DNA of 64,000 nt from positions 1 through 64,000 of the forward strand of contig NZ_VBWP01000009.1 in NCBI RefSeq assembly GCF_005771635.1. The letters are read 5' to 3'. A model generated the notes under the pieces. That model made no database searches. It was given only the letters and a program-made list of their open reading frames with translations, and was not told the origin of the DNA. This DNA is from Culicoidibacter larvae (GTDB taxonomy: Bacteria; Bacillota_I; Bacilli_A; Culicoidibacterales; Culicoidibacteraceae). Below are positions 51,300 to 59,019 of the stretch, one piece after another. The stretch's first letter is position 1, and each line of letters opens with the position of its first letter. Both the position numbers and the translations under genes were made by a program.

Positions 51300-51522
51300 C
51301 AAGTTGCATATTATGCTGGAATAATTAATTTCCTGCCAAAGCTGCATCGTAATATTCTCATGGGGGAGTATGAATATACTAGCAAAAACATAAATAAATG
51401 GCATTTAGAATTTTATAATACAGGACTAAAACTCTTCAATAAACATATCATACTATTGCAAAAATAGGGAAAAAACTGTATGATAAATCTAGGAAATGAA
51501 AATGAACTTTGTGCACAGCAGC

Positions 51523-51561
51523 TTATTCAAGCCACCAAGCCCATGGCATCAATCCAAACAT
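51523..51561 (-). CDS. Short hydrophobic peptide, candidate Rgg pheromone
   Basis: 12 codons: MFGLMPWAWWLE. AAAGGAG lies nine bases before the ATG. The peptide is divergent from an Rgg-family regulator, carries the Trp-Trp doublet seen in ComS/XIP-type signals of streptococci, and has its own promoter with an operator-like palindrome. Rgg pheromone precursors are usually 15-35 residues, so this is short; it may be secreted as such or trimmed. Detection relies on the ribosome site, promoter and context. Confidence 0.65.
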   Translation of the reverse strand: MFGLMPWAWWLE

Positions 51562-51608
51562 AATATTCAACTCCTTTTGTGCTCAATATTCATCAATCAA
51601 GCACCTTT

Positions 51609-51637
51609 ATGATATCACACTATAATGTGTGTTGCAA
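51609..51637 (-). promoter_or_regulatory. Promoter and operator of the pheromone gene
   Basis: TTGCAA (51632-51637), 17-bp spacer, extended -10 TGATATCAT (51609-51617) on the minus strand. The spacer contains the inverted repeat CACAC-TATAAT-GTGTG (51616-51631), a likely Rgg box. Confidence 0.7.
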
Positions 51638-51698
51638 TAATTATTTATATTCAAATACCATAATCACAATTTCACTATAAAGAAAAAGAGGAAAATAT

Positions 51699-52598
51699 AT
51701 GAAAGATTATCTCTCAGAGCTAGAAAAACTTAATATTGGCGAAGCTTTTAAGGAAATTCGTCAAAATAAAGGGTTAACACAAAGTGATGTAACACCACCC
51801 CACTCTACTCAAAGTATGATCAGTCAAATTGAGAATGAAAATAGACGATCTTACTTTACCACTTTTTTATATATTCTTCATCGCATTAATATGTCTTTTG
51901 ATGAGTTCATGTATATTATTAATGATTACCAATTAACAAGCAAAGCTAAACTTAGGCAGGAAATCCGTATTGCTAATCACAACTTTAATATTGCTGACTT
52001 AAAAAAGGCCTATATCAAATGTGAACAATACATTGAAAATGAACATGATGTTGATATTGTCGTGCAAATGAATAAAATCCTCACTTCGATTTGTGTTTTA
52101 GAACGCGATTATGATCAAGCAATTATACATTCTTTAGATACATGGGCATATTTGCAGAGTCTAGATGAATGGTATTTTGAAGAATTAGCACTCTTCTTAT
52201 CAATCATGGCTTCACTTCCAAGAGAACGTGTTGAGAAAACCAGTCAATATGCGCTGAAAAGAATTAAACTTTATACTGACCTATATCCTGACTCTGAAAT
52301 TGAACATAAATATCTATCTAATCTCGCCGAGTTATATCTGCGCGAAAAAAGCTATGAAAAGGCTTTGAACTATAGTACTCAAGCAATCGAATTATGTTTG
52401 CGTACTAACAAGTTTTTAGTTCTTGGTGACTCTTACATTAAAAGTGGGGTTTCACTTATAAAACTTAACCGAGAAGATGAGGGTTATCGTTACATTGATG
52501 ATGGCTTCGAAATGCATCGTTTAATTAAAAAAGATAAGTTAGCAAATCATTGGTTAGAAGAACTTGAAAACTTACACGACATCAAATACCCGAGATAA
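51699..52598 (+). CDS. Rgg/RRNPP-type transcriptional regulator
   Basis: 299 residues. N-terminal XRE HTH (IGEAFKEIRQNKGLTQSDV...STQSMISQIENENRRS) and a C-terminal TPR-like repeat domain of helical hairpins (NLAELYLREKSYEKALNYSTQAIELCLR, DSYIKSGVSLIKLNREDEGY), as in Rgg, PlcR and Rap. These proteins sense small peptides inside the cell and activate promoters. The divergent peptide gene 138 bp upstream is the likely ligand. AGAGGAAAA precedes the start. Confidence 0.85.
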   Translation: MKDYLSELEKLNIGEAFKEIRQNKGLTQSDVTPPHSTQSMISQIENENRRSYFTTFLYILHRINMSFDEFMYIINDYQLTSKAKLRQEIRIANHNFNIADLKKAYIKCEQYIENEHDVDIVVQMNKILTSICVLERDYDQAIIHSLDTWAYLQSLDEWYFEELALFLSIMASLPRERVEKTSQYALKRIKLYTDLYPDSEIEHKYLSNLAELYLREKSYEKALNYSTQAIELCLRTNKFLVLGDSYIKSGVSLIKLNREDEGYRYIDDGFEMHRLIKKDKLANHWLEELENLHDIKYPR

Positions 52599-52627
52599 AA
52601 AAAGCACCCGTATGCGGGTGCTTTTTT
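52597..52627. terminator. Bidirectional terminator between rgg and cdd
   Basis: A-run, GCACCCG, four-base loop, CGGGTGC, T-run. Confidence 0.92.
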
Positions 52628-52628
52628 C

Positions 52629-53027
52629 TTACATATCTAAAGTTGTAAAAGCAAATGGCAGTAACTCAAGTACTGTCAACTCTTTAATTTCATGTTGACC
52701 ATTGGTTAAATACACTGGCATATCCGGTGCAAAGAACTCAGCAAATACCTGACGGCAAATGCTACAAGGCGGTAAATAATCCTCAGTGTCACCAGCAATT
52801 GCAATGGCCATGAAATCATCTTTGGTATATCCTTGAGCTATAGCGGTAAAAATTGCTGTTCTTTCAGCGCAATTGGTTGCTCCAAAAGAAACATTTTCGA
52901 CATTAACTCCGGTAATCACTTTGCCATCTTTCATTAAAATAGCGGCACCAACCGGAAATTTTGAATACGGTACATAGGCATTTTTTAAGACTGTGCGTGC
53001 AGTAGCAACAAGTTCTTGTTTATCCAC
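52629..53027 (-). CDS. cdd: Cytidine deaminase
   Basis: 132 residues, pyrimidine salvage: (deoxy)cytidine to (deoxy)uridine. Zinc site NCAERTA with catalytic Glu and PPCSICRQ. Starts with GTG, GGAGG seven bases upstream. Normally followed by era; here the operon ends at a terminator shared with the Rgg gene. Confidence 0.95.
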   Translation of the reverse strand: MDKQELVATARTVLKNAYVPYSKFPVGAAILMKDGKVITGVNVENVSFGATNCAERTAIFTAIAQGYTKDDFMAIAIAGDTEDYLPPCSICRQVFAEFFAPDMPVYLTNGQHEIKELTVLELLPFAFTTLDM

Positions 53028-53038
53028 ATGTATACCTC

Positions 53039-53401
53039 CTAATGAATATATTGATCAATGAACAATAAGATTATAGCAAGAATTCCGCTCCATGCAAAGA
53101 GGAAAACACTTCCGGCAGCCGCATCCTTGGCAAAAGCGCCTAATTCCGAGTGCTCTTCACCATACATATCCACTGCCTTTTCAACTCCGGTATTGATTAA
53201 TTCAAAGGCTAACACTCCTGAACCAGCAACAATAACTATTGCCCATTTAACTAAACTAAAGCCACTAAATATCGCTGCAATAATGATGATAATATAAGCC
53301 GCCAAATAAAAACGAGACATAAACTCGCTGCGCAAGGTAGCGCGTATTCCGGCGATAGCAAAACTCCCGGATTTGCTAACTCTTTTTAAGATTTTCAGCA
53401 C
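53039..53401 (-). CDS. dgkA: Undecaprenol kinase / DgkA family
   Basis: 120 residues, integral membrane kinase with three TM helices. Active-site motif FELINTGVEKAVD and AKDAAAGSV. In Gram-positives it recycles undecaprenol to lipid carrier phosphate. GTG start with GGAG seven bases upstream; it overlaps ybeY by 26 bases. Confidence 0.93.
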   Translation of the reverse strand: MLKILKRVSKSGSFAIAGIRATLRSEFMSRFYLAAYIIIIIAAIFSGFSLVKWAIVIVAGSGVLAFELINTGVEKAVDMYGEEHSELGAFAKDAAAGSVFLFAWSGILAIILLFIDQYIH

Positions 53402-53837
53402 TTAGAATCTCCTCCTGTAATTGAAACATCACTTCTTCATCTTCTTTATTTTGGTGATCATACCCTAGCAGATGCAAAAACCCATGTACAAGTAAAAACC
53501 CAAACTCACGCTCAAAACTATGTCCATATTCAAGCGCCTGTTCTCTTGCCCGTTCAACTGAAACGAAAATATCACCAAGTGCTCTTGGCATATCTTCCAG
53601 CATAACAATACTCGCTTCATCTTCTAAAGCAAAGGTAATTACATCGGTAGCAGAGTCCTTACCACGATAGTCGCGATTGATTTCTTGAATAGCGGCATTA
53701 TCAACTAAAATAACCCCTAATTCAACCTCGCCATTCAATTGCATATAATTCGCTGCATTTTGCAAAATATTCATTGCAAACAGTTCAAGCTGATCAAAAT
53801 TTTCTTCTGTCTGATTGACAAACCCAATATCCAACAT
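53376..53837 (-). CDS. ybeY: Endoribonuclease YbeY
   Basis: 153 residues, zinc-dependent RNase for 16S rRNA 3' end maturation and quality control. Zinc motif HGFLHLLGYDH (H3-x4-H type); N-terminal half has RDYRGKDSATDVITF. Starts directly after the phoH stop. Confidence 0.96.
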   Translation of the reverse strand: MLDIGFVNQTEENFDQLELFAMNILQNAANYMQLNGEVELGVILVDNAAIQEINRDYRGKDSATDVITFALEDEASIVMLEDMPRALGDIFVSVERAREQALEYGHSFEREFGFLLVHGFLHLLGYDHQNKEDEEVMFQLQEEILSAENLKKS

Positions 53838-54806
53838 CTATTTTTTCGCCTCAGCTTTCTCGTATTGTTCCAAAATCCGCTGTACCAGAGGATGTCGAAC
53901 AACATCAGCATTGGTAAACTCAGTAATGTTAATCCCTTTAACATTACGTAACAGATGCAACGCAGTTTTTAATCCAGAAGTGCGGTTGTGCGGTAAGTCT
54001 ATCTGTGTGATATCACCGGTCACTACCATTTTTGAACTCGAACCTAAACGGGTTAAGAACATTTTCATTTGTTCATCAGTTGTATTTTGTGCCTCATCTA
54101 AAATAACGAATGACTCATTCAATGTTCTACCACGCATAAATGCTAGCGGCGCCACTTCAATAACACCACGTTCAAGCAAACGTGCCGTCTGCTCTGCACC
54201 AAGCATCTCATAAAGTCCGTCATAAAGCGGACGCAAATATGGATCAACCTTCTCTTTCATATCCCCAGGCAAAAAACCAAGGTTCTCACCAGCCTCAAGT
54301 GCCGGCCGGGTTAAAACAATTCGTTTCACTTGATTGTTTCGCAATGCCTGCACTGCACAAACAACAGCTAAAAATGTCTTCCCGGTTCCTGCCGGACCAA
54401 CACCAAAAACTAAATCCTCTTGATTAATAGCTTCGACATATTGTTGCTGGGTTTGCGACTTAGCAAATAACTTTTTGCCACGTGCTGATTTAGCAATATT
54501 ATAATTATAGAGCTCATCAACCTGCTCTTCTTTTTTACTGGTAATAAAATCATAAAAATATAAATAGTCACGTTCTTGAATATCTTGACCATGCTGAATT
54601 CGTTTCAAAATCTCTTGCAAAGTTTTCTGCACTGCAATTACTTTCACTTCATCACCGCTAACACGTAATTCAGTACCACGGGCACTCAGCTCAATACCAG
54701 CATGATCACTCAGCAGCTTCAAGAATCTATCATTGGCACCAAACAATTGCTGGGCTTCCTCAGTCGTTTGAAAATTCAATTGAACATTTTTCGTCTGTTT
54801 ACTCAA
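53838..54806 (-). CDS. phoH: PhoH-family ATPase
   Basis: 322 residues. Walker A GPAGTGKT, Walker B FVILDEAQN, sensor region VVTGDITQ and a KH-like N-terminal part. Usually grouped with ybeY, suggesting an RNA-related role. Starts with TTG, AAAGGGA seven bases upstream; no ATG is near. Confidence 0.93.
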   Translation of the reverse strand: MSKQTKNVQLNFQTTEEAQQLFGANDRFLKLLSDHAGIELSARGTELRVSGDEVKVIAVQKTLQEILKRIQHGQDIQERDYLYFYDFITSKKEEQVDELYNYNIAKSARGKKLFAKSQTQQQYVEAINQEDLVFGVGPAGTGKTFLAVVCAVQALRNNQVKRIVLTRPALEAGENLGFLPGDMKEKVDPYLRPLYDGLYEMLGAEQTARLLERGVIEVAPLAFMRGRTLNESFVILDEAQNTTDEQMKMFLTRLGSSSKMVVTGDITQIDLPHNRTSGLKTALHLLRNVKGINITEFTNADVVRHPLVQRILEQYEKAEAKK

Positions 54807-54839
54807 TATATCAATCCCTTTAAAATATCATTTGTAATT

Positions 54840-54868
54840 ATTATATCACAAGTTGTTTCAGCAGGTAA
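54840..54868 (-). promoter_or_regulatory. Promoter of the phoH operon
   Basis: TTACCT (54863-54868), 17-bp spacer, extended -10 TGATATAAT (54840-54848) on the minus strand. Confidence 0.6.
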
Positions 54869-54882
54869 ATAGAACGGCCGCT

Positions 54883-54996
54883 ACCAAAGAAAACACGACT
54901 GCTATCTCCTGCAGTCGCGCTTCCATTAATCTCTATCTTCCGCCGATTCCCGCTTCTATCACCAAACAAGATATGTTATGTTTTCTATCATTCCAC
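54883..54996 (-). ncRNA. Candidate small RNA upstream of phoH
   Basis: About 113 bases from a promoter TTGGTG-17-TGATATAAT (55003-55031, minus strand) to a terminator with a 10-bp stem (54893-54902 with 54911-54920) followed by TTTTCTTT. No open frame with a ribosome site. The interior is GC-rich and purine-rich (GAAGCGGGAATCGGCGG), unlike neighbouring spacers, and does not match a class I recognise (not SRP RNA, 6S, T-box). Confidence 0.6.
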
Positions 54997-55065
54997 GGTA
55001 GAATTATATCACAATTGAATTATTACACCAATGAATATGCATGCTTTTTTTATGTTGAGAAACAG

Positions 55066-55098
55066 AAAAACAGAAGCACCACTGGCGCTTCTGTTTTT
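55066..55098 (-). terminator. Terminator of the rpsP-khpA operon
   Basis: AAAAACAGAAGC / GCTTCTGTTTTT, 12 bp, nine-base loop, T-rich tail on the minus strand. Confidence 0.88.
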
Positions 55099-55104
55099 AC
55101 CCTT

Positions 55105-55368
55105 TTATTCGTCAAATTCTTCAATCTGAATTTTAACTTTTTTATCGATTTGTCGTCCGGCGGCAACCGCAAGAGTACGGATACTGCTAGCCATACGTCC
55201 GCTTTTTCCGATAACTCGTCCAATATCTTCTTTATCAACAAGAATTGTAAACAACAAGACATCTTCTTCTGCGGTAGGCATTTGACGAATAGCAACAGCT
55301 TCAGGAGTTGAAACAATTGCTTCCGTCAAGGTAACTAGTAAACTTTGTACATCTACGTTTTTAGCCAT
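55105..55368 (-). CDS. khpA: KH-domain RNA-binding protein KhpA
   Basis: 87 residues. KH GxxG loop IGKSGRMASSIRTL. Pairs with KhpB/EloR in streptococci to control cell elongation genes by RNA binding. It follows rpsP with a two-base gap, the standard order. Confidence 0.92.
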   Translation of the reverse strand: MAKNVDVQSLLVTLTEAIVSTPEAVAIRQMPTAEEDVLLFTILVDKEDIGRVIGKSGRMASSIRTLAVAAGRQIDKKVKIQIEEFDE

Positions 55369-55370
55369 AA

Positions 55371-55643
55371 TTACTTACCTGATTTTGAATCATGGAATTT
55401 TTTCATAATCCCTGCATCACTCAACATGTCACGAACTGTGTCAGTTGGTTGTGCACCGTTTGCAAGCCATTTTAATGCAAGTTCTTCGTTGATGTTAATA
55501 GCTGCTGGAACGGTTAATGGATTATAAGTTCCAATACTTTCAATGATTCGTCCATCACGAGGTGAACGTGAATCCGCTGCAACAATACGATAAAAAGGTG
55601 CTTTTTTAGCTCCCATACGTTTTAAACGCAATTTAACTGCCAT
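55371..55643 (-). CDS. rpsP: Ribosomal protein bS16
   Basis: 90 residues: [20 protein letters not shown] at the start and the [16 protein letters not shown] signature. AGGAGG lies ten bases upstream of the ATG at 55643; upstream in-frame codons are inside the promoter. Confidence 0.97.
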   Translation of the reverse strand: MAVKLRLKRMGAKKAPFYRIVAADSRSPRDGRIIESIGTYNPLTVPAAININEELALKWLANGAQPTDTVRDMLSDAGIMKKFHDSKSGK

Positions 55644-55676
55644 GGTGAAATACCTCCTAATAATGTTTCTATAAAA

Positions 55677-55705
55677 AGTATAGCTGAAATCAAACAAGCT
55701 GTCAA
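55677..55705 (-). promoter_or_regulatory. Consensus promoter of rpsP
   Basis: TTGACA (55700-55705), 17-bp spacer, TATACT (55677-55682) on the minus strand. The -35 box lies inside the 3' arm of the preceding terminator. Confidence 0.88.
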
Positions 55706-55727
55706 GCATTTTTGCTTGACAGCTTGT
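55696..55727 (-). terminator. Terminator overlapping the rpsP promoter
   Basis: CAAGCTGTCAAGC / GCTTGACAGCTTG, 13-bp perfect stem and short A/T loop, then TTTGATTT on the minus strand. It ends the ffh-membrane protein transcript. Confidence 0.78.
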
Positions 55728-55731
55728 ATTT

Positions 55732-56148
55732 TTACATCTCTTCTGTATTGCCTTGGTTCTGTGAACAATAGAGAATACCAATAATCACTAAAGCTAGTGA
55801 TGGCAGCATTGATAAAGTTCCATTAAGTATAACATTAAGCGGATTGCTGCTGCTGATCAAATAATAGGCCCAATTACCAATACCAATCATACCTACAACA
55901 ATCATAGGAAAGACAGCATATATTTTTGAAGCCGGTTTTACACGCAATGCCCAGATAATAGCATATATAAATCCAGCCGCCTCAATAAAGGTCAGTACTA
56001 AAACAATAATAGTCGCTAAAGGTACTGTAATAATTGCTTCATCATACAAATTAATAATTTGCAGATAGAAAATTATGCTTGCTATTCTTAACAGCACTCC
56101 TAAAACACTGATAATTATTGTTTCTAGCTTTAATCTTTTAATATTCAT
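55732..56148 (-). CDS. Four-TM membrane protein (tandem family, third copy)
   Basis: 138 residues, four predicted TM helices, end [16 protein letters not shown] like that of the first copy (57 kb). No known family. AGGAG five bases upstream. Located between ffh and rpsP, where such genes are not usual. Confidence 0.65.
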   Translation of the reverse strand: MNIKRLKLETIIISVLGVLLRIASIIFYLQIINLYDEAIITVPLATIIVLVLTFIEAAGFIYAIIWALRVKPASKIYAVFPMIVVGMIGIGNWAYYLISSSNPLNVILNGTLSMLPSLALVIIGILYCSQNQGNTEEM

Positions 56149-56156
56149 AAACGCTC

Positions 56157-56609
56157 CTATGCTTTTCTCATTTTCTTAATAACTAAGTATGCTACTACAG
56201 CAAGTAATACCACTGGCAGCATTGTTATAGCAGTCGTTAATAAAGTAAGTGGGATAACTGAAGATGTCAATGAATTCAATATCCACCCTAAAACACTAAC
56301 AAAGCCAATGCCTATAAGCAAAATTGCTCCGCCTTTACTAGGGTGTTTAACTAAACGATTACTCCAGAAAATACCAAATATACATCCAAATAGTTCAATA
56401 AGACTTAAAACAAATAATGCCGGGAACAATGAAACCGTAAGTTCCGCAATTGCCGGTGATATACCACTACTCAGCAAACTTCCATAAACATCCGCCCTGG
56501 TAAGTACTAACTGCGTCGATACCCCAAATGACAAACTGGATACCACACGCAAAACCGTACCAACAATGGCACAAACTAATCCAAATACTCGTAATTGCTG
56601 ATAACTCAT
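56157..56609 (-). CDS. Four-TM membrane protein (tandem family, second copy)
   Basis: 150 residues, four TM helices with a Ser/Thr-rich second loop and a basic C-terminus (IKKMRKA). Same layout as its two neighbours but more diverged. ATG at 56609 has GAGGAG eight bases upstream. Confidence 0.65.
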   Translation of the reverse strand: MSYQQLRVFGLVCAIVGTVLRVVSSLSFGVSTQLVLTRADVYGSLLSSGISPAIAELTVSLFPALFVLSLIELFGCIFGIFWSNRLVKHPSKGGAILLIGIGFVSVLGWILNSLTSSVIPLTLLTTAITMLPVVLLAVVAYLVIKKMRKA

Positions 56610-56630
56610 TATACGCACTCCTCAGTATAT

Positions 56631-57092
56631 TTATTTTTGCGAAGCAAGATGTCGGGTATAAACACCAATAAGAATTAATCCCAGAGATGGCAACATTGGA
56701 ATAAGTGGCAACAGTGCTGCATTTATTCCACTAATAACAATATTGAGCAACCAAGTGGCCACACCTAATACACCAAAAACAATCAATAGTGTTGTCCCCT
56801 TGCTGCTCACGGGCTGACTGAGCTTTCGGCTCCATCTATAAGCATAGATAAACCCAATTGTTTCAATAATTGCCCCTACGAGCATTACTGATGTTAGGAG
56901 AATAATTTGCGTAACCACCGGAGCTTGAGCACCTGTGGTCGTAATCATCTCAGGATTGTTTAAAGCAATTATTGCACTTACCAAAGTCAAAATATACTGA
57001 ACAAAAGAAACACCGCGGATAGCAATACCAATAAGCGTATCAATTGATGCCAGTTGTTTAAAAGTTGTAAATTTCAATTTCAAATTACTCAC
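56631..57092 (-). CDS. Four-TM membrane protein (tandem family, first copy)
   Basis: 153 residues, four TM helices; AYRWSRKLSQPVSSKGTTLL between TM2 and TM3 parallels [13 protein letters not shown] in the third copy. Function unknown. Begins seven bases after ffh. Confidence 0.65.
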   Translation of the reverse strand: MSNLKLKFTTFKQLASIDTLIGIAIRGVSFVQYILTLVSAIIALNNPEMITTTGAQAPVVTQIILLTSVMLVGAIIETIGFIYAYRWSRKLSQPVSSKGTTLLIVFGVLGVATWLLNIVISGINAALLPLIPMLPSLGLILIGVYTRHLASQK

Positions 57093-57098
57093 TTCTTT

Positions 57099-58463
57099 CT
57101 AGAACGGGAAGCCACCTTTTTTACCGCCGCCCATAAGACCGGCTAATGGATTTTTCCCAGATTTCATCATCTGTCCCATTTGCTTCATCGCTTTTTTCGA
57201 TTGTTCAAATTGTTTTAATAAACGATTGACTTCTTGAATGCTGGTACCACTACCATTCGCGATACGGTGCTTGCGGCTATTATTGATAATAACCGGTTTT
57301 TGCCGTTCCTTTTTAGTCATCGACTGAATAATTGCTTCCGTACGGGTTAATTGTTTCGGATCAACATTCGCTTTAGCCAGCATTTGTTTATTCATACCCG
57401 GTAACATACCAAGAATACTTTCCATACTGCCCATTTTTTTCATTTGTTGCATCTGATTCAAATAATCTTCTAGATTGAAGTCATTTGAGAACATCCGACG
57501 CGCTGCCGCTTCGGCATCGTCTTCGGAAATTTCTTCTTGAGCTTTTTCAATCAGACTCATCACATCGCCCATACCAAGAATCCGCTGTGCCATACGTTCA
57601 GGATAGAACACTTCAAGGCCATCAAGTTTCTCACCGGTACCAACAAACTTAATTGGCACACCAGTCATCTGACGAATTGATAAAGCTGCCCCACCGCGCG
57701 CATCACCATCTAATTTAGTGAGCGTTGCGCCGGTCACTTTTAAATCATCATGGAAATGAATGGCAACATTAACTGCATCTTGACCCGTCATACTATCAGC
57801 TACCAGCATAATTTCATTTGGCTGTGCAACCTCTTTAATGGCAATAAGCTCATCCATTAAGGTCTCATCAATATGTAAACGACCAGCAGTATCAATTAAA
57901 ATATGCGTATAGCCCTCACTCTTAGCTTTCGCCACCCCATTACGCACAATATCTACCGGATTCTTATCAGTTCCTTCTGAATAAACAGTTACCCCTAATT
58001 GATTTCCTAGGGTGTGAAGCTGATCGATTGCTGCCGGACGATAAACGTCGGCCGCAATCATAAATGGTTTGCCGTCCAGTTTCTTTTGAATATAGAGAGC
58101 TAACTTACCGGTAAGCGTTGTTTTCCCGCTCCCCTGTAATCCAACCATCATAATTGTGGTAGCACCCATTGCCGCACGATTTAATGGTACATTTTCATCA
58201 CCCATTAAATGCTGCAACTCGTCGCTTACCACTTTAATAACTTGTTGTGCCGGAGTAAGCGACTTCAATACGTCTTCACCCAAAGCTTTTTCACGAATTG
58301 TTTTCATGAATGCCTTAACAACAAGGTAGTTAACATCCGCTTCCAACAATGCTAAACGGACTTCCTTTAAAGCTGCTTCAACATCTTCAGGACTTACTTT
58401 TCCTTTTCGCCCCAAGTTTTTAAATGCGCCTTGGAGCCGATCGCTTAATGTATCAAATGCCAT
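57099..58463 (-). CDS. ffh: Signal recognition particle protein Ffh
   Basis: 454 residues. NG domain with GLQGSGKTT, DTAGRLH, TKLDGDARGG, and the Met-rich M domain that binds SRP RNA and signal peptides (QMQQMKKMGSMESILGMLPG). Directs membrane proteins to FtsY, encoded just upstream. Confidence 0.97.
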   Translation of the reverse strand: MAFDTLSDRLQGAFKNLGRKGKVSPEDVEAALKEVRLALLEADVNYLVVKAFMKTIREKALGEDVLKSLTPAQQVIKVVSDELQHLMGDENVPLNRAAMGATTIMMVGLQGSGKTTLTGKLALYIQKKLDGKPFMIAADVYRPAAIDQLHTLGNQLGVTVYSEGTDKNPVDIVRNGVAKAKSEGYTHILIDTAGRLHIDETLMDELIAIKEVAQPNEIMLVADSMTGQDAVNVAIHFHDDLKVTGATLTKLDGDARGGAALSIRQMTGVPIKFVGTGEKLDGLEVFYPERMAQRILGMGDVMSLIEKAQEEISEDDAEAAARRMFSNDFNLEDYLNQMQQMKKMGSMESILGMLPGMNKQMLAKANVDPKQLTRTEAIIQSMTKKERQKPVIINNSRKHRIANGSGTSIQEVNRLLKQFEQSKKAMKQMGQMMKSGKNPLAGLMGGGKKGGFPF

Positions 58464-58470
58464 ACTTGCT

Positions 58471-58824
58471 TCAATCCCTTCCTATGGTTACTTCTACTTC
58501 AATACGTGCCTCGTCTAGCAATGCTTTGACAGTTTCAAGACTTTCGGCAGCATAAATTTTCTCTAATAATTGTTCGTACGTCATGGCCATCTCCAGCATA
58601 CCAAGCTTTGCTTCATATGTTTCCAGTCCATGTTCTACCTTTTTAACTTGGTCGTGAACAGCATTACGAGAAACCTGATGGTTCTCAGCAATTTCAGCCA
58701 GACTTAAATCCTCAAAATAATATTCTTCAAAATAAGCTTGCTGTTTCTCGGTAAATAATTGCTGATACAATTCATACAAGCTAATTAAACGAACCTTCTT
58801 TTCCAATAAATGTAAATCTGCCAC
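58471..58824 (-). CDS. ylxM: YlxM-family SRP-associated HTH protein
   Basis: 117 residues. Sigma-like HTH (LSLAEIAENHQVSRNAVHDQVKKVEHGLE). YlxM enhances SRP function in streptococci. Starts with GTG at 58824 with AGGTGGG six bases upstream. Between ftsY and ffh as usual. Confidence 0.9.
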   Translation of the reverse strand: MADLHLLEKKVRLISLYELYQQLFTEKQQAYFEEYYFEDLSLAEIAENHQVSRNAVHDQVKKVEHGLETYEAKLGMLEMAMTYEQLLEKIYAAESLETVKALLDEARIEVEVTIGRD

Positions 58825-58899
58825 TGCTATCCCACCTATCAAACTATATTTTTAGTTACCATTCTGGCTGATTTATAAATGCGAATTCTCAGAATGTTT

Positions 58900-59010
58900 G
58901 AAAACACTTTTCAGTCTAAGAAAATCTATTAATATTTGTGCGAAGCGTATTCAGCATACGTCCCAAACAAATATTTATAGACATTCAACGAATGCGAACG
59001 TTTTTCTAGT
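58900..59010. repeat. Structured intergenic repeat, copy A
   Basis: A 15-base stem with one mismatch (58925-58939 with 58967-58981)encloses GTGCGAAG, an inner stem CGTAT/ATACG (58946-58950, 58956-58960) and CCCAA, and is followed by AACGAATGCGAACG. Copy B at 63245-63407 shares the core and the tail, but the outer stem differs in sequence while still pairing. Located between ylxM and ftsY. Confidence 0.7.
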
Positions 59011-59019
59011 ACTCTGGAT

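Noticed and set aside
51384-51464. 26-codon minus-strand frame downstream of the pheromone gene
   Set aside because: No ribosome site upstream and no pattern; probably chance.
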